In this document: piece after piece, positions 43,884-54,895 of the stretch
How the letters are laid out: the number at the start of each line of letters is the position of its first letter
How positions within the stretch are numbered: position 1 is the first letter of the stretch
NCBI GenBank assembly: GCA_016584305.1
Contig: JACEEZ010022940.1
Span: forward strand, 242,501-306,500
Direction: 5' to 3'
Source of the DNA: Chionoecetes opilio
Taxonomy: Eukaryota > Arthropoda > Malacostraca > Decapoda > Majidae
DNA length: 64,000 bases
Program-made: the position numbers and the translations under genes
The notes under the pieces: model-generated
What the model was told of the DNA's origin: nothing
The model's database searches: none
What the model saw: the letters and a program-made list of their open reading frames with translations, nothing else

Positions 43884-44460
43884 AAAAATGGCAAAAATAA
43901 GCGACAATAGGAGAAAGAGAGAGAGAGTGTGTAATGTGTGATAAGGACAGCGAGAGTAAATAATGTGGAGAAGGAAGAAAGAGAGAGGAGACCTCAGGAG
44001 AGGAGTGAATCGGGGACAGGGGGTTAGGGGGGGGCAGTGGGCAGGAAATAGACAGAAGGATGGGAAGGATGAGGGGGAAAGGAGGAAGGAAGGGTGCGAG
44101 GAGGGTGGGTGATAAAAGGAGGGAACTTAAGCCATAGTGTAGAGCAGGAAAGCCCTTTTAAACCACGTTTTATTTGTTTATTTTTGTGTATGAATTCTTC
44201 TTTCTTATTTTTGCCTCCATCAGCACATTATTGTTGTTTTATACTGAAAGATCCAGGTCCCTGGTTGTATTTATTGTATGTACTAGCCGCAAAGCCCCCC
44301 TCCGGGCGGACTTTGGCTAGCTCCTGCGGAGGGGATTGGTGGGCCATCGGCCCACCACCTGTGTTTGGTGGGCCTTCGGCCCACCAAACACAGACTCTCC
44401 CGATAGCCCCTTCTAGCTTTCCTGAAATCATGGATGTAGAAATGTATGTATTTAAAGCCA
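43376..44460. repeat. Unassigned sequence with (GA)n, (CT)n and paired hairpins
   Basis: (GA)n lies at 43441-43462 and (CT)n at 43822-43884. At 44328-44391 two hairpins follow one another: ggtgggccatcggcccacc and a 14-bp stem at 44361-44391 with loop ttc. The stretch cagactctcccgatagcccc to gatgtagaaatgta (44391-44452) recurs at 63208-63270, so it is a dispersed repeat. No gene is supported. Confidence 0.6.
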
Positions 44461-44693
44461 ACCTATTACATCACCCCCAACCCTTTTACTCACCCCTTAC
44501 CCCTCACCCCCACCCATTCACTCACCCATTACCCCCCCCCCCCCACCCATTCATTCACCCATTATCCATCACCAACACCCATTTACTCACCCATTACCCA
44601 CACCCCCCATCTATTCCTCACCCATCACCCCCCACCCATTCACTCACCCCTCACCCACACCCAGTACCCCTCACCCACTAATTCACTCACCAT
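44461..44693 (+). repeat. C-rich minisatellite (CCATTCACTCACCCATTACC-like)
   Basis: Irregular tandem units around cacccattcactcaccc and attacccc fill this stretch. Proline/threonine/histidine-rich open frames are composition artefacts. Confidence 0.8.
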
Positions 44694-45240
44694 TACCCAT
44701 CACCCTACATCAAGGTTTCCTCAATTCTCGCAACCCACTTTTTTCACAATTCTCGCTAATAGGCTGCTAAAAAAAAGAAAAAAAAAGTGTTCGGATCATC
44801 TCATAAATGGGGTTTAAAACCTTCCCCTGCTCGAGCCGGTTCCAAAACCGTGCCATATGAGGGGATTCCGCCACAGGGGCGGCACCCGGAGCGGACACAC
44901 ACACACACACACACCACACACACACACACACCACACACACACACACACACAAAACAACACAGACACACTTTTGCTTATATTATTATAGATAGAGATTACC
45001 ATCACCCTACATCAAGGTTTCCTCAATTCTCGCAACCCACATTTTTTGCACAATTCTCGCTAATAGGCTGCTAAAAAAAGAAGAAAAGGTGACGGATCAT
45101 CTCATAAATGGGCTTAAAACCTTCCCCTGCTCGAGCCGGTTCCCAAAACTGTGCCATGTGAGGGGATTCCGCCACAGGGGGCGGCACCTGGAGCGGACAC
45201 ACAACACACACACACACACACACACACCACACACACACAC

Positions 45241-45275
<35 letters not shown>

Positions 45276-46370
45276 TCGCTTATAGTATTATAGATAGAGA
45301 TTACCATCACCCTACATCAAGGTTTCCTCAATTAGAGAGGAACTCCCAACTCGAAATGCCAGTGGTCGCTGGCAGTTTTAAACTCACAATTTGGTGAAAA
45401 TTTGGTCAATTTGAAAGAAAAATATGGGCTTATTCCCACTGCACTTAAAACACAAAAGTAAAATTTTTAAGAACGATTTTCTTTATATGTATATTGTATA
45501 GAAGCTGATTCTGTAAAACATGTATTTAACCAAATAACCAAGGGAGGTTATAGTTGAGGAGGCGAGGTAAATGTTACTCTATGATATTATACAGTCAATA
45601 ACGTATGTTTAGAAGTTATCTATACCTAGGCAGTCAATATTCCTGTTATTATTTTGTATCAATCAGATAGAAAGCCTGGAAGTGCAATGAGTCGACGCGT
45701 GAAGTGGCAATGTTTTGATTCAATCTCCCCGCCACAATCTCCCCGCCACACATTCCCCGCGGCGTGTCGCCTCCACAATTATAACCTACATTGTCGCAGC
45801 AACAAGCCCATTTCGGCCCTTCTTTTTTCTTCGTTTTTCCAAGGGATTGCTTATTGTATTTTGACAAGCGTTTGCCAGACGCAGCAGTACTGTCTTAGAA
45901 AACAGTGTGAACATCGCCCAAAATTTACATGCCCCCAAATACATGTAAAAAATATATTAAGCTTTGCTACTCGAGGCGAGTAATTTGCATTAAATTGCTA
46001 TCTTAGAACGTTAAATCGTAATGCATGTCATGCATACACTTACTAGAACAACAGAAGAACGTTTTTTTTTAGTATTCAGATGCGGTTTGCATCAATATTT
46101 ATCGCGAAATTGTTTTATGAAAAATATTAGTCGCGGAGGGAAAAACACAGTAGACCAACCTTTGAGTTACAACTGCCAGCGACCACGGGCATTTCTCGAG
46201 TTTCAGTTCTCTCCAATTCTCGCAACCCACATTTTTTTCACAATTCTCGCTAATAGGCTGCTAAAAAAAAAAAAAGTGATCGGATCATCTCATAAATGGG
46301 CTTAAAACCTTCCCCTGCTCGAGCCGGTTCCAAAACTGTGCCATATGAGGGGGGCACCTGGAGCGGACAC

Positions 46371-46413
<43 letters not shown>

Positions 46414-46497
46414 CACACACACCACACCACACACACACACACACACACCCCACACACACACACCACACTTTTGCTTATATTATTATAGATGTTATTT
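44694..46497 (+). repeat. 304-bp tandem repeat, three copies, each with (AC)n
   Basis: Copies start at about 44694, 44997 and 45301 with atcaccctacatcaaggttt, continue through ctgctcgagccggttccaaa and ggagcggacacac, contain a variable (AC)n, and end tatattattatagat. The third copy is split by the MITE at 45334-46213 and ends at about 46490. The period varies with the (AC)n length. Confidence 0.88.
45334..46213. mobile_element. MITE with about 42-bp TIR (copy 3), target CAATT duplicated
   Basis: Left end agagaggaactcccaactcg; right end reads, reverse complemented, gagagaactgaaactcgaga; both continue with aaatgcc-x-gtggtcgctggc. CAATT at 45329-45333 and 46214-46218 flanks it, and the uninterrupted tandem copies (tcaattctcgcaaccc) show the empty site. 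The interior matches 36771-37620. It is non-coding and recent relative to the tandem array. Confidence 0.88.
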
Positions 46498-46540
46498 CTT
46501 ATTTCATTGTCAAATATTGTAAGACTTTATTCAATTAATA

Positions 46541-46624
46541 ACTACCACGTGTAGGTTTCGCGGCCTCTTGTAGCTTCCTTATTTTCTTATGTTCTTATGT
46601 TCTTATGTTCTTATGTTCTTATGT
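46541..46624 (+). mobile_element. Extreme 5'-truncated CR1-like LINE copy (3' end only)
   Basis: actaccacgtgtaggtttcg through ttattttc repeats the 3' end of the LINE at 26249-26315 with one or two differences, then carries about five TTCTTATG octamers (three in the source copy). Only about 84 bases were copied, the usual result of aborted target-primed reverse transcription. Confidence 0.9.
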
Positions 46625-46637
46625 AATATTTTCAAGC

Positions 46638-46778
46638 AACACACACACATATACACACACATACACACACATATACACACACATATACACACCCCAATAC
46701 ACCAAAACATACACACACACACAACACACACACACCCACACACACAAAAACACACAAAACACACACACACACACAACG
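46638..46778 (+). repeat. (AC)n-rich microsatellite
   Basis: Mixed (CA)n and (CATA)n over about 140 bases. No gene. Confidence 0.95.
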
Positions 46779-46932
46779 AGGAAGGGAGTCGAGTGTATGC
46801 TACGGGCGAGATGGGGAGGGATTCGGTGTAGGATTAGCACCAAACCCTCACAGCGCAGCCATCATTATCTTACCTCTCCCTTGCCTTGCCTTGACCCTGA
46901 CTCCCTCCGTCTGTATGTTATGGTTTTTTAAA

Positions 46933-46936
46933 GAGA

Positions 46937-47003
<67 letters not shown>

Positions 47004-47136
47004 GGGAGAGAGAGACGAAATAATGTGAAACTGGTTAAAAGAAGAAAATTTTGGGATGTGTTTTTTCAAACGAACGAACGAACAGAGAGAGAGAGAGAGA
47101 GGGAGAGAGAGGAAGAGAGAGAGAGGAAGAGAGAGA

Positions 47137-47188
<52 letters not shown>

Positions 47189-47197
47189 AGAGAGAGA

Positions 47198-47251
<54 letters not shown>

Positions 47252-47279
47252 GAAGGAGAGAGAGAGAGAGAGAGAGAGA

Positions 47280-47315
<36 letters not shown>

Positions 47316-47356
47316 GAAGAGAGAGGGGGGAGAGAGAGAGAGAGGGAGAGGGAAAG

Positions 47357-47400
<44 letters not shown>

Positions 47401-47428
47401 AGAGAGAGAGAGAGAGAGAGAGAGGCGT
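46933..47428 (+). repeat. (GA)n microsatellite blocks
   Basis: (GA)n at 46933-47005 and 47083-47424 with AAGAG and GGAAG interruptions. RE/ER-repeat frames are artefacts. The short unique segment at 47006-47082 shows nothing recognisable. Confidence 0.95.
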
Positions 47429-47429
47429 A

Positions 47430-47541
47430 CGTATTTTACTAACTAGGGTATAAAATGTGGCCTTGGTCAGTCCGTGGGGATGTTTTTCCTGCTGGAGAAA
47501 AAAGATGGCGGCAGGGGTGTCCGGTCGCCTTTGCTGTTTAG
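47430..47541 (-). repeat. About 100-bp core, copy 2 (inverted)
   Basis: Reverse complement of 43153-43262: tgtggccttggtcagtccgt and gggatgtttttcctgc are shared. It joins (GA)n on the left and the minisatellite on the right. Confidence 0.85.
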
Positions 47542-47542
47542 A

Positions 47543-47765
47543 GTACCTCTCTCAGGAACTATGTACCTCTCTCAGGAAAATACGTACCTCTCTCAGGAAC
47601 TATATACCTCTCTCAGGAACTATGTACCTCTTCAGGAACTAGGGACCTCTCTCAGGAAATACGTACCTCTTCAGCAACTAGTACCTTCTCAGGAACTATG
47701 TACCTCTCTCAGGAACTATGTACATCTCTCAGGAACTATGTACCTCTCTCAGGAACTATGTAGGG
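47543..47765 (+). repeat. 20-bp minisatellite, block 2 (about 11 units)
   Basis: Same unit as block 1 and in the same (direct) orientation, although the adjoining core is inverted. Several units are shortened (19 or 18 bases). Confidence 0.92.
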
Positions 47766-48320
47766 TGGTGTGGGGACACCGTACTATTAGTGGAAAAATT
47801 TTCATAAAAAATCAATTTTTTACCTGAGAGAGTGCACACTGGGCCCAAAACAAACTTCACAATATGGCCCACTATGGTACCCTCATGAATACTTACTCAG
47901 ATAATAAGGGTCTTTTAAAGGGTTTTTTATAAATTTTTGGCACCTCGTCCGGTGTCCCCCCCACGAGGGGGGACACCGGATCAGGTATGGGGGGGCACCG
48001 TATGATTTTTTTAAACTCATATTACATAAAAACATTATTGGGGTTTTTTTTGCCTGAAATCAACATATATGCTAAGCCTAGAAAACCCACCATTATTATT
48101 AGGTGATGAAATGAAGATAAGCCCCTTTTAAAATAGCATTTATTAAAAGATAGGTCTAGGTATTTTTATGCTCACTATTCAAAAGTGCATCATAAAGGCA
48201 TGCAGCGGGGGAAACACCTCACCAGGTCAGCCTCCCTCTTGGTGATGCCCTTGGAGGTCACCAGGACACCCTTGCACTGTTCTGGATCAACAGAAGCTTC
48301 ATCTAGGATGGTAGGAAGGT
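47766..48320. other. 3' flank of Tigger-like element with hairpin
   Basis: gtggggacaccgtact starts this stretch. At about 47948-47982 tccggtgtcccccc and ggggggacaccgga form a strong hairpin, and ggggcaccgtat follows. These may be repeated subterminal motifs of the element that contains the transposase to the right. There is no coding sequence. Confidence 0.45.
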
Positions 48321-48844
48321 GAACGTGTCTCGGGTGTTAGCGGGACTTCATCGGAGGAAAGAAGGTTTAATTTTCCATCCTCCATGATGCCAACACCTGA
48401 GCAACATAGACACTAATGTGCCCACACCCCTTCCCTCCTCCAGCTTCAGCTGAACCAGAACAAAGCCCCCACACTGTGATGTTTTCGCAGCAAAAGGGTA
48501 TGATGCTGCAGTCCAGGTGCCTCGTCGTCCACATCATCCGAGTACTCGGAGGAGTCGTCCAGCTGAAGTCGGACATCATCAACCTCCTCCTCGTCAGGGG
48601 GTTGTCTTCCCCCGGGACAGGCACAGACTTCTTCCGCTGTGGACCCTTCTTCTTTCCCAATGTTTTCTTTTCAGCCGCTGCCTTCTTTTTGTCTTCCAGC
48701 TTCTGCCTCTTCTCTGCCTTCAACCTCAGGTCAGTATTGCCTCCTCATTCTCGTTAAATGCAGGCCCGCACCCTCTCCGTCCCTTTCCATAAGGACGAGG
48801 ATTAGCCTTGGGGAACGGCCTGACACACTCGGGGGTTAAGTCTG

Positions 48845-49118
48845 TCTGTGAGAAGGGTGCCCTTTGGGGTGGCAGGGTGCGTCGTGCTCGGGCCCGGGGT
48901 GGCGGGTGCATCGGCTGGGGCCCGGGGTGGCAGGCTCTGTCGTGCGGGCTCGGGGTGGCAGGCTTTGTCGTGCTGGGGCCCGGGGTGGCAGGGGGCGTCG
49001 TGCTGGGGCCCGGGGGTGGCAGGCTCTGTCGTGCTGGGGCCCGGGGTGGCAGGCTCTGTCGTGCTGGTGCTCGGGGTGGCAGGCTCTGTCGTGCTGGGCC
49101 CGGGGTGGCAGGCACATC
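48845..49118 (-). repeat. 30-bp minisatellite in the Tigger-like coding region
   Basis: About nine units around ggcaggctctgtcgtgctgg, then ggcccggggt. Read on the minus strand in one frame each unit encodes a decapeptide like PATPGPSTTE, so expansion by whole units keeps the frame. Units of 27-33 bases with indels now break it. Confidence 0.85.
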
Positions 49119-50551
49119 ATCTAGCCTGGGAGACCACAGCGGGAAGGGGTATGTTTCTGAGGTATGGCCTTCAGCCAGTCGTCCTCTCCATTGAACTTCC
49201 TCCATCAGAAGAAGTTTGGAGTAATTCCATTTACAAATTCTGGTGGTGCCGGTCGCTCGGTTACATGCGCTCCTACAAACACATCATCTGGGAAGATTTG
49301 CGATGAGTGGGCCATATACCAGTCGCCCGGAAAACAATGAGAATGTTGGGGGGGTAGTGGCTTTGGTCCATGCCTTCAGAAGCAAACTCTGGCAACTTGT
49401 GGACTTTATGGCTCGTTAGGGTGCATGAGCGCGTGGTCGTTCAGTAGGGCACGCAGGAATGTCTTAAAGGACCAAAGACACTCACATCCAATGGCTGGAG
49501 TTTGTCTGTTGTATGCGGGGGGCAAGGTAACAATCACGATACCATGCATTATCGCAAACTCAACGGGCTGAATGTTCATGTGACATTCAGCTTTGTCCAT
49601 GATCAGAAGAATCTTGTTCTCTCAGAAAAACAAGATTTCTCATGGAGATGCTGAAGTGTCTGCACGAAGCATTCACCATTCATCCAGCCACTAGGATGCA
49701 ATATCCCTTTGGAACCAAAGATCGTGTTCCTCATGAAAGCGGGATTCCATCGGCATCTGGGAATTATAAACACTGGAGGGAGGACTGCCCCCACAGCATT
49801 TATAATGCCCCAAAACGTCATGCTGTCACCGCGTTCACGAGTTACCTGGTGGCTACTGGCTGGCCTCTCGCACACACAACCTTGACTGGCTTCATAACAG
49901 CGCCCAATGAACTCTCATCCAAATTGTATATCCGGTCCGGCGTGAATGTGTACTTCCCCAAAAGCTAATGTGTAAGCCTTAAAGAAGGTTTCCACATTGA
50001 TTTTGTTGAAGGCAAAAAATCCTGGCAATGGACATGCCTTTCCCGGGGCCTTCAATACAAGGTTTGGATGACGGTTCATGAAGGCATTTGTACCAGTCCC
50101 CTTTTCGCCATTTTCTCTTTCTCCCCGGCAAACAGGGATGCTCTTGCTCCCCCAAGCTATGGCATACTGGTACACCATCCTACGCACATCGTTCAGGGCA
50201 GGCCGTAGAACATCTTGGCTGCGTGGATGGTATAATCAGCAATGTATATTTCTTGTTGAGGGTGAAAACCCTATTGCTACGGGAAGCAACAGCCATATAG
50301 GTAACTCCATCCGACAGCTCTTCGATAGATAGAAGGCGTCCTGTAACAAAAGAAATGAAATTAGGACTTAAAAGCCCCTTTCTGGCAACAAAAATTGACA
50401 AAAAAATTTAAAAATAGAGCGCTTGAAGCATCCTTTAAAAAAGAAATTAATTTGGACTTAGAAAGGCCCTTGCTGGCAATAAAAGCTAACAAAAAATGAA
50501 TAAATTTTAAAATCTATAAATCTAGAGACCCTTAAGCTATCCCTGAGGTCT

Positions 50552-50614
50552 TTTTGCATGACCTCATCCCAGGGAGACCAAAGAAGCCCTGGGATGAGGT
50601 CATACAAAAAGACC
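50552..50614. repeat. Hairpin, about 25-bp stem
   Basis: tttttgcatgacctcatccc pairs with gggatgaggtcatacaaaaa, with one mismatch, around agaccaaagaag. It lies in a non-coding stretch inside the Tigger-like remnant. Confidence 0.85.
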
Positions 50615-50956
50615 TTGGGGAGATAGGAACTAAATAGAGCAACTTACAGCAAGAGTTTTTTCTTGATGTTGAATCTGTCAGCGGCTTCTTCAGGCTGCAG
50701 CTAGTGGCCACCGGTGCTTAAAGGCAGCCTCCCGGTCAGTGCGGTCATTTTGCTTGTCGCTCTTCCTGACATATTTGCGAGGCATGATGACGGTGATGGC
50801 GGTAGGTTAGGTTAGATCTGAAAAGAGTTAAGACATTAGACATCATGCATAGTTAGGGTTTTGGTTAGTTTAGGTTAGCTTAGCTTAGTATTTTTACAGT
50901 GTAGAGGCGATTCTTGCATGGCCACCATATTATTTTGGGGCTATGAGTCTGGCAAT

Positions 50957-51640
50957 ATATGTGGGGGGTCACCGAACGTCATGCCCCCAAATATGCAGTG
51001 TTAAATGTTTTTTTAACCATAAAAATTAATTCTAGAATCATTCTAATAACATAAATAAATTATATAATAGTTAGTTCATGTGCTTATAGCATAATAACAC
51101 TGATATAGCATCATAATTTAATACCAATCACCTTCAACTTTACACCAACAAAAAACACTGTTCCATTTAATTTAAATGCACTAGTTCACCACCACCCTTT
51201 AATATCATGCTAATTGCATAGTCAGTCACTTTTTCTTATGTTTTTCTAAGTATTTAAAAATATATAGATTTTCCAAAATCGTAGTGATGCGGGGGATCAC
51301 CGAACGTCATGCCCCGAAAATATGCAGTGTTAAATGGTTTTTTTAACCATAAAAAATTAATTCTAGAATCATTCTAATAACATAAATCACTATATAATAG
51401 TTAGTTCATGTGCTTATAGCATAATAACACTGATATAGCATCATAATTTAATACCCAAACACCTTTAACTTTATGCCACAAAAAAAAAACTGTTCCATTT
51501 AATTTTAAAAGCACTAGTTCACCACCACCATTTAATATCATGCGAATATACATAGTCAATTTACTGTTTGTTTTTGTTTGTGTAGGTATTTCAAAAAAAT
51601 ATAGCTTTTTCAAAATTTCACTGTACGTTGATCCCCCGCA
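50957..51640. repeat. 331-bp tandem duplication starting ggggg(a/g)tcaccgaacg
   Basis: Copies start near 50961 and 51292 (tcaccgaacgtcatgcccc) and share aaccataaaaattaattcta and gcactagttcaccaccacc. Each resembles the left end of a DNA transposon whose right-end motif (cgtacggtgatcccc) occurs at 51979. Confidence 0.82.
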
Positions 51641-52015
51641 CTTCACCATACGTTGATCCCCCGCGCCACCAATTTTTTTGTAAATAAGCCACCGCGGCCT
51701 GTTCGAAAGCATGCCTATTTTTTCACCAAAACAGTTACGGTTATACTCGTATTGCAATTTACCTCAAAAGAATCCCCGCCATCCAGCCGACATGAGCCCT
51801 ATATAAGAAGGCGAAAAGTAAAAGGGAAACATACAAAAAATAAAATTTCTTACTGGTAAACAGGGGGGTGACGCTGACGCTACCCTTTTGCTCGATGTGG
51901 GTTCACTGAGGGTGGCCCCGACCCGTGGTGGCGGGGTGGCGCGAAATTTGAATTTAATTTTCGCGTTGTAGCCTTTTCGTACGGTGATCCCCCCGTTGGG
52001 TTGACCCACCCCCCC
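51580..52015 (+). mobile_element. About 435-bp dispersed repeat, copy 1
   Basis: Highly similar to 59845-60286. It includes two direct copies of acgttgatcccccgc (51625 and 51649), a TATA-like ctatataagaag near 51800, a GC-rich segment, and ends cgtacggtgatcccccc. I read it as one end of a DNA transposon with its promoter, but no open frame is attached. Confidence 0.75.
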
Positions 52016-52815
52016 TACGATGCTCAATTGACCCGAAAGAAATGACGTGTCCGTTAGCCCTCTAGGGGAAAAACGAACCCCGTTTGTCAGGGACCTATAT
52101 GTTGAGCCCGAGTACGGGGTGGTTTAACAGGTGTCTTTTTATCTTTCTTTATCTGTCTCTTATCTTGGGCAGGGGGTATGAGATGTACTCCGCGTTTTCC
52201 CCCGGTGAAATTATGAAATTTAATATAATTTTTTTACAGTTTGGAAAATTTACAGTATCTTATAAGTTTTAACTCCCCAATCGAATTAATAAACGGTGTT
52301 TTTTAAAAAATAAGAAATACATAAACAGCAGGGCTTTAAGAATAATGAAAAGGGCTATTTGGCATTATGTGGGCGAGGGGGAAAAAGGGGGGTGGGTAGG
52401 GGCCGTCGAGGCTAATAGCTGTGCCCCCCTTTCCCCGCCCAGATTACGGCATGTTTAGTTTGGAGAGTTAAAATCATGATTTTGTATAAATTTTGAAGAA
52501 AAAGCTGTAGACAGTGTTGTACGTTTAGGGTTTGGGGAGTATTATTCTGGATATGGGGTTCGGGATATGGGGAATTTACGGATCGTGGTCATCTCTGAAA
52601 TTATGAACATTAGTTAATTATGTTTTACAAATTAGGGAGCTTTTACGTATTTTTAAAAACAGACAAAGTTCTTTAAATTTTACTGTAAAGCTTACTGAAG
52701 ACAGCATAGCTAAAATTTGACACCAAATACGTAAAAGCTACGGGCAAGTCTACAGCTGAAGTCAGTAAATCCCCGGCACCGTCAATTTACTCTTACGTAC
52801 TGTCTCTTGTCATCA
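52016..52815. other. Unassigned sequence
   Basis: No gene, RNA or clear element end is seen. Homopolymer irregularities suggest modest base quality. Confidence 0.3.
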
Positions 52816-52819
52816 GACT

Positions 52820-53860
52820 TACCTTAATGTTGTGATGATCCATAAGGGTTTTTAAAAGTGGCCACCATCAGTTTAAATCACAGTTGCGCTCGCTGAAGTA
52901 TGGAATAACATTTTTTCTTAGAATTTTTGGCTTGTTCTTGATGTGCTGTGAAGCTGCCTTTTATTCTCTCCAGAAGTCCTTGTTTGTTGTCCTTTTCTTA
53001 TTGTATCATTATTTCATGTCCCCCCAGAGATAAAAACCCAGTGGGTTAGGTCTGGTGATCTGGCAGGCCAGGGGTGGCCCCCCCGGGGCCCTACCACCGC
53101 CAAAAAAAAAAAAAAAAAAAAGCGGGTCAAGAGCTGTCACTGTTTACTGAAGTGTGGTGGGGCCCCCGTTGTGAAATACTAGTCGGGCCGTGTGCCCAGG
53201 GAACATTAGGAGTGAGGGGGGGTGATCAAAAAAAGTTGCATAAATATCCCCGTTAATGCGATCTTGAAAGATGTGGGGCCAATCAAGTGCTCCCCAATCA
53301 GCCCACCAACATTAATAGAAAATCTTTGTAAATTACTTTTACCATTTTGGGGATTCCCCTTTGTCCCCAAATTTTCATTATGAGCATTTGCATTCCCGGC
53401 ACGGGAAAGGGCCTAATCGGTGAACAAAAAAAATTTTCCACAGGGGGAATTTGCTTGGCGATTTAAAAAACTCCAATCCCCTCACGAATCTCCATCTGAA
53501 GAGTTGAACCTTTGTGCAGATGATTGGATGAAGCCCTTTTTTTCTCAGCACCCTCCATTCTTTCAGGAGAAACTCCAAGTCGGGGGAAAATTCTTCTTGT
53601 GCTTATTCTGGCCTTTTTTTCCGCTGCATGAAAAAATCTCCCTCCCCTTTCCTTTTCCCCATCCTTCAGCGTTGCCCCCCATTCCGGGGAAAGATCCTTT
53701 GTCCGAAGGTGTTGAAATCCCCGAAAAAGTTCAAAATTTGGGGACTTTTCGTTGGGTATCTTCTTCTTTTCCCGTACGGCAGCATTTGCACTTCTTGCAA
53801 AACCCGTAGATAACACCATATCCGCATACTCCCGTAACTGTAAGAGTACGGCATTGTCCG
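52820..53860 (-). pseudogene. Mariner-like transposase with DUF4817-type HTH, decayed
   Basis: The minus strand, in several frames, follows a known arthropod transposase layout: an N-terminal helix-turn-helix (YADMV then LSTGFARSANAA), KSPQILNFFGDFNTF, STRRIFPRLGVSPERM (second helix-turn-helix), VLRKKGLHPIICTKVQLF, HNENLGTKGNPQNGKSNLQR, RFSINVGGLIGEHLIGPHIF, DIYATFF, and VFHNGGPTTLQ (HDGAPAH-like, second catalytic Asp changed to Asn). It ends with PARSPDLTHWVF-like sequence near 53050, where the final D/E region should be. At least six frameshifts. Some may be sequencing error given the local homopolymer pattern. A (A)20 run at 53103-53121 interrupts it. Confidence 0.72.
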
Positions 53861-53984
53861 CAGATCACTCTCTCAAACAAAACACTCCCAAAATTTGGGG
53901 CGAGAAAAGGGAGGGACACAGTGAGTAGCCTCGCACGGCCCCCACCCCTCCCCCACCTTGCCTCTCCCTCGCCGAATAAGGGCA

Positions 53985-54560
53985 ATACCCCTTTTCATTT
54001 TTGCTTAACAGCCCGCTGTTCTCATGTCTCTTTTTTGTTAAATAACGCCGTTTATAAACGTTTGTGTATTAAAAACTTTAAGATACTGAAATTTGTCCAT
54101 AACTAGTAGAAATTGATTAAAAATTTCAAAATTTTTCACCGGGGGGCATACGCGGATGCACATCTATCCCCCCTCCCCCCGCTCCCGTGAGTTACATGCA
54201 GCCGGGGTAAATTCTTTCCACCCCATAACCGTAAAGGAAGCTCAGAAAGCATATGGGTAAGAGCATTTTGTTCTTAAAATAATTCGGTCTGTTCCTTATC
54301 AACATTTGCATAAACTCGTGTTACACCCGTTTTTATCTCTGTGTTTACGTGCCTCTCTGATCAGCGCGGAAGATGGCCTCCCTGTGCTAGTCACCGAGCC
54401 GACCTGAGCGTCTGCAAACCTTTAGAGCGTTTTTAAAAACTCGGGGAATTGCAGATTTTGTTGCAGATTTTTAAAAACGGCGACTGGATACAAAAATGCG
54501 ACGTAATGTTGATATACTCGTTAAGGCAGCTTTGATTGCATTAAATCAGGAATGATAAAG
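53985..54560. other. Unassigned sequence
   Basis: No gene or element end is recognised. Confidence 0.3.
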
Positions 54561-54856
54561 GTCGGACGTTTCTTAAGGGTTTTTACGCAACAAATTTTTT
54601 TCCCACGCCTCCTTGATTTTGACAGCACTACTTGCATGTCAAATTTTTAAATTTAATGATAATATTTAGGGTATTATACCCCCTTTTTGGGGGAAACTTG
54701 GTTCCCCGGGTCTTAGGTAAGCGACGCGAGCAAAACTCGCTGTAATAAAAAAAATAAATAAAATAATTTTTATATATTAATTATAATTATATATATAATT
54801 ATAATTATATATATTATATATATATATTATATATATATTATTATATAATTATATAT

Positions 54857-54895
<39 letters not shown>

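Larger units (their letters stand above)
48367..50790 (-). pseudogene. Tigger/pogo-like (CENP-B-type) transposase pseudogene
   Basis: On the minus strand the start MPRKYVRKSDKQNDRT (50785) resembles the N-terminus before the psq helix-turn-helix. Further on come MVYQYAIAWGSKSIPV, TNAFMNRHPNLVLKAPGK (the CENP-B-type second helix-turn-helix), FFAFNKINVETFF, then the DDE_1 core with DSMTFWGIINAVGAVLPPVFIIPR and PSGWMNGECFVQTLQHL and a MDKAECHMN motif (consensus MDNHxSH). The C-terminal tail has a lysine-rich stretch (KRQKLEDKKKAAAEKK). Many frameshifts and stops break it; part of 50350-50650 may be an intron or insertion with its own hairpin (50552-50614). A 30-bp minisatellite expanded in the C-terminal half. 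Confidence 0.75.

Noticed and set aside
44446..45397. Pro/Thr/His-rich secreted proteins
   Set aside because: C-rich minisatellite and (AC)n composition; no signal peptide context or domain.
47025..47453. Arg/Glu-rich protein
   Set aside because: Pure (GA)n microsatellite translated in three frames.
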